Of a DNA stretch of 64,000 bases, positions 63,780 to 64,000 are shown piece after piece. The notes beneath the pieces were generated by a model. It was not told the origin of the DNA. It saw nothing but the letters and a program-made list of their open reading frames with translations, and made no database searches. Position 1 is the first letter of the stretch, and each line of letters starts with the position of its first letter. This DNA is from Tubiluchus corallicola. Lineage: Eukaryota; Priapulida; Priapulimorpha; Priapulimorphida; Tubiluchidae. The stretch spans positions 64,001-128,000 of the forward strand of contig JAQGDQ010000120.1 of assembly GCA_030141605.1 (NCBI GenBank). The letters run 5' to 3'. A program made the translations under genes and the position numbers.

Positions 63780-63996
63780 TAGAACAAAAATCCGACTTGC
63801 TGATCAATGCGGAATTCATTTTCGTATTTTCCTGTAGAGATTTCATGATGATCTGTGCAGTTTGGAGCCTTACACCTTTTTCCAGAATGATTTTATTTGA
63901 TACAAGCATGTTCTCAAGATGGCAGATCAAAAATCTGACTCTGTCAGTCGATGCGAAGCTCATTCTAGTACATTCCTGTAAAGTTTCATGGCAATC
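63780..63996. repeat. Degenerate direct repeat, period about 142 bp
   Basis: Two diverged copies (63780-63853 and 63922-63996) share AAAAATC.GACT, GATGCG.A..TCATT and TTCCTGTA.AG.TTTCATG. The second runs to the window edge, so more copies may follow. The minus-strand frame across it is not recognisable protein. Confidence 0.45.
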
Positions 63997-64000
63997 CATT

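Overview
The window is AT-rich nuclear DNA of an invertebrate animal. The genes are split by spliceosomal introns with clean GT-AG borders, the spacers hold MITE-like elements and microsatellites, and every recognised protein is a conserved animal protein. I cannot fix the phylum from sequence alone. Nothing looks bacterial or organellar.

Layout, left to right. (1) 262-27356, plus strand: the 3' part of huntingtin (HTT). Nineteen exons with fully consistent phases encode the last 817 residues; the gene starts before the window. Its intron 8776-23623 is 14.8 kb, far larger than its other introns. (2) Inside that intron, same strand, 9343-20183: a nested nine-exon gene with its own promoter-like motifs. 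It encodes a predicted 993-residue protein with two filamin-type Ig repeats, two zinc-finger-like motifs, a tyrosine-recombinase-like domain and an acidic plus SANT-like tail. This fusion is the most unusual object in the window. (3) 27794-30478, minus: NOP14, an SSU-processome protein with an intronless CDS, tail to tail with HTT. (4) 32249-41216, plus: GDAP2 (macro plus CRAL-TRIO domains), 12 coding exons. (5) 47175-54828, plus: a TENT5/FAM46 non-canonical poly(A) polymerase with an upstream 5'UTR exon and a motif-rich promoter. (6) 62649-62906, minus: the last exon of UTP14, another SSU-processome protein; the rest lies beyond the right edge.

Between and inside the genes: a solo LTR with target duplication, several pogo-like elements (CAGT ends, TA duplications), a hAT-like MITE with an 8-bp duplication, a LINE reverse-transcriptase tail, large fold-back elements, a 5S-rRNA-like fragment and many simple repeats.

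Context: from memory, HTT and NOP14 are near neighbours on human 4p16.3, and GDAP2 and TENT5C are near neighbours on human 1p12. The window may therefore join two old animal microsynteny blocks. The genes do not form one pathway, although NOP14 and UTP14 both act in small-subunit ribosome biogenesis.
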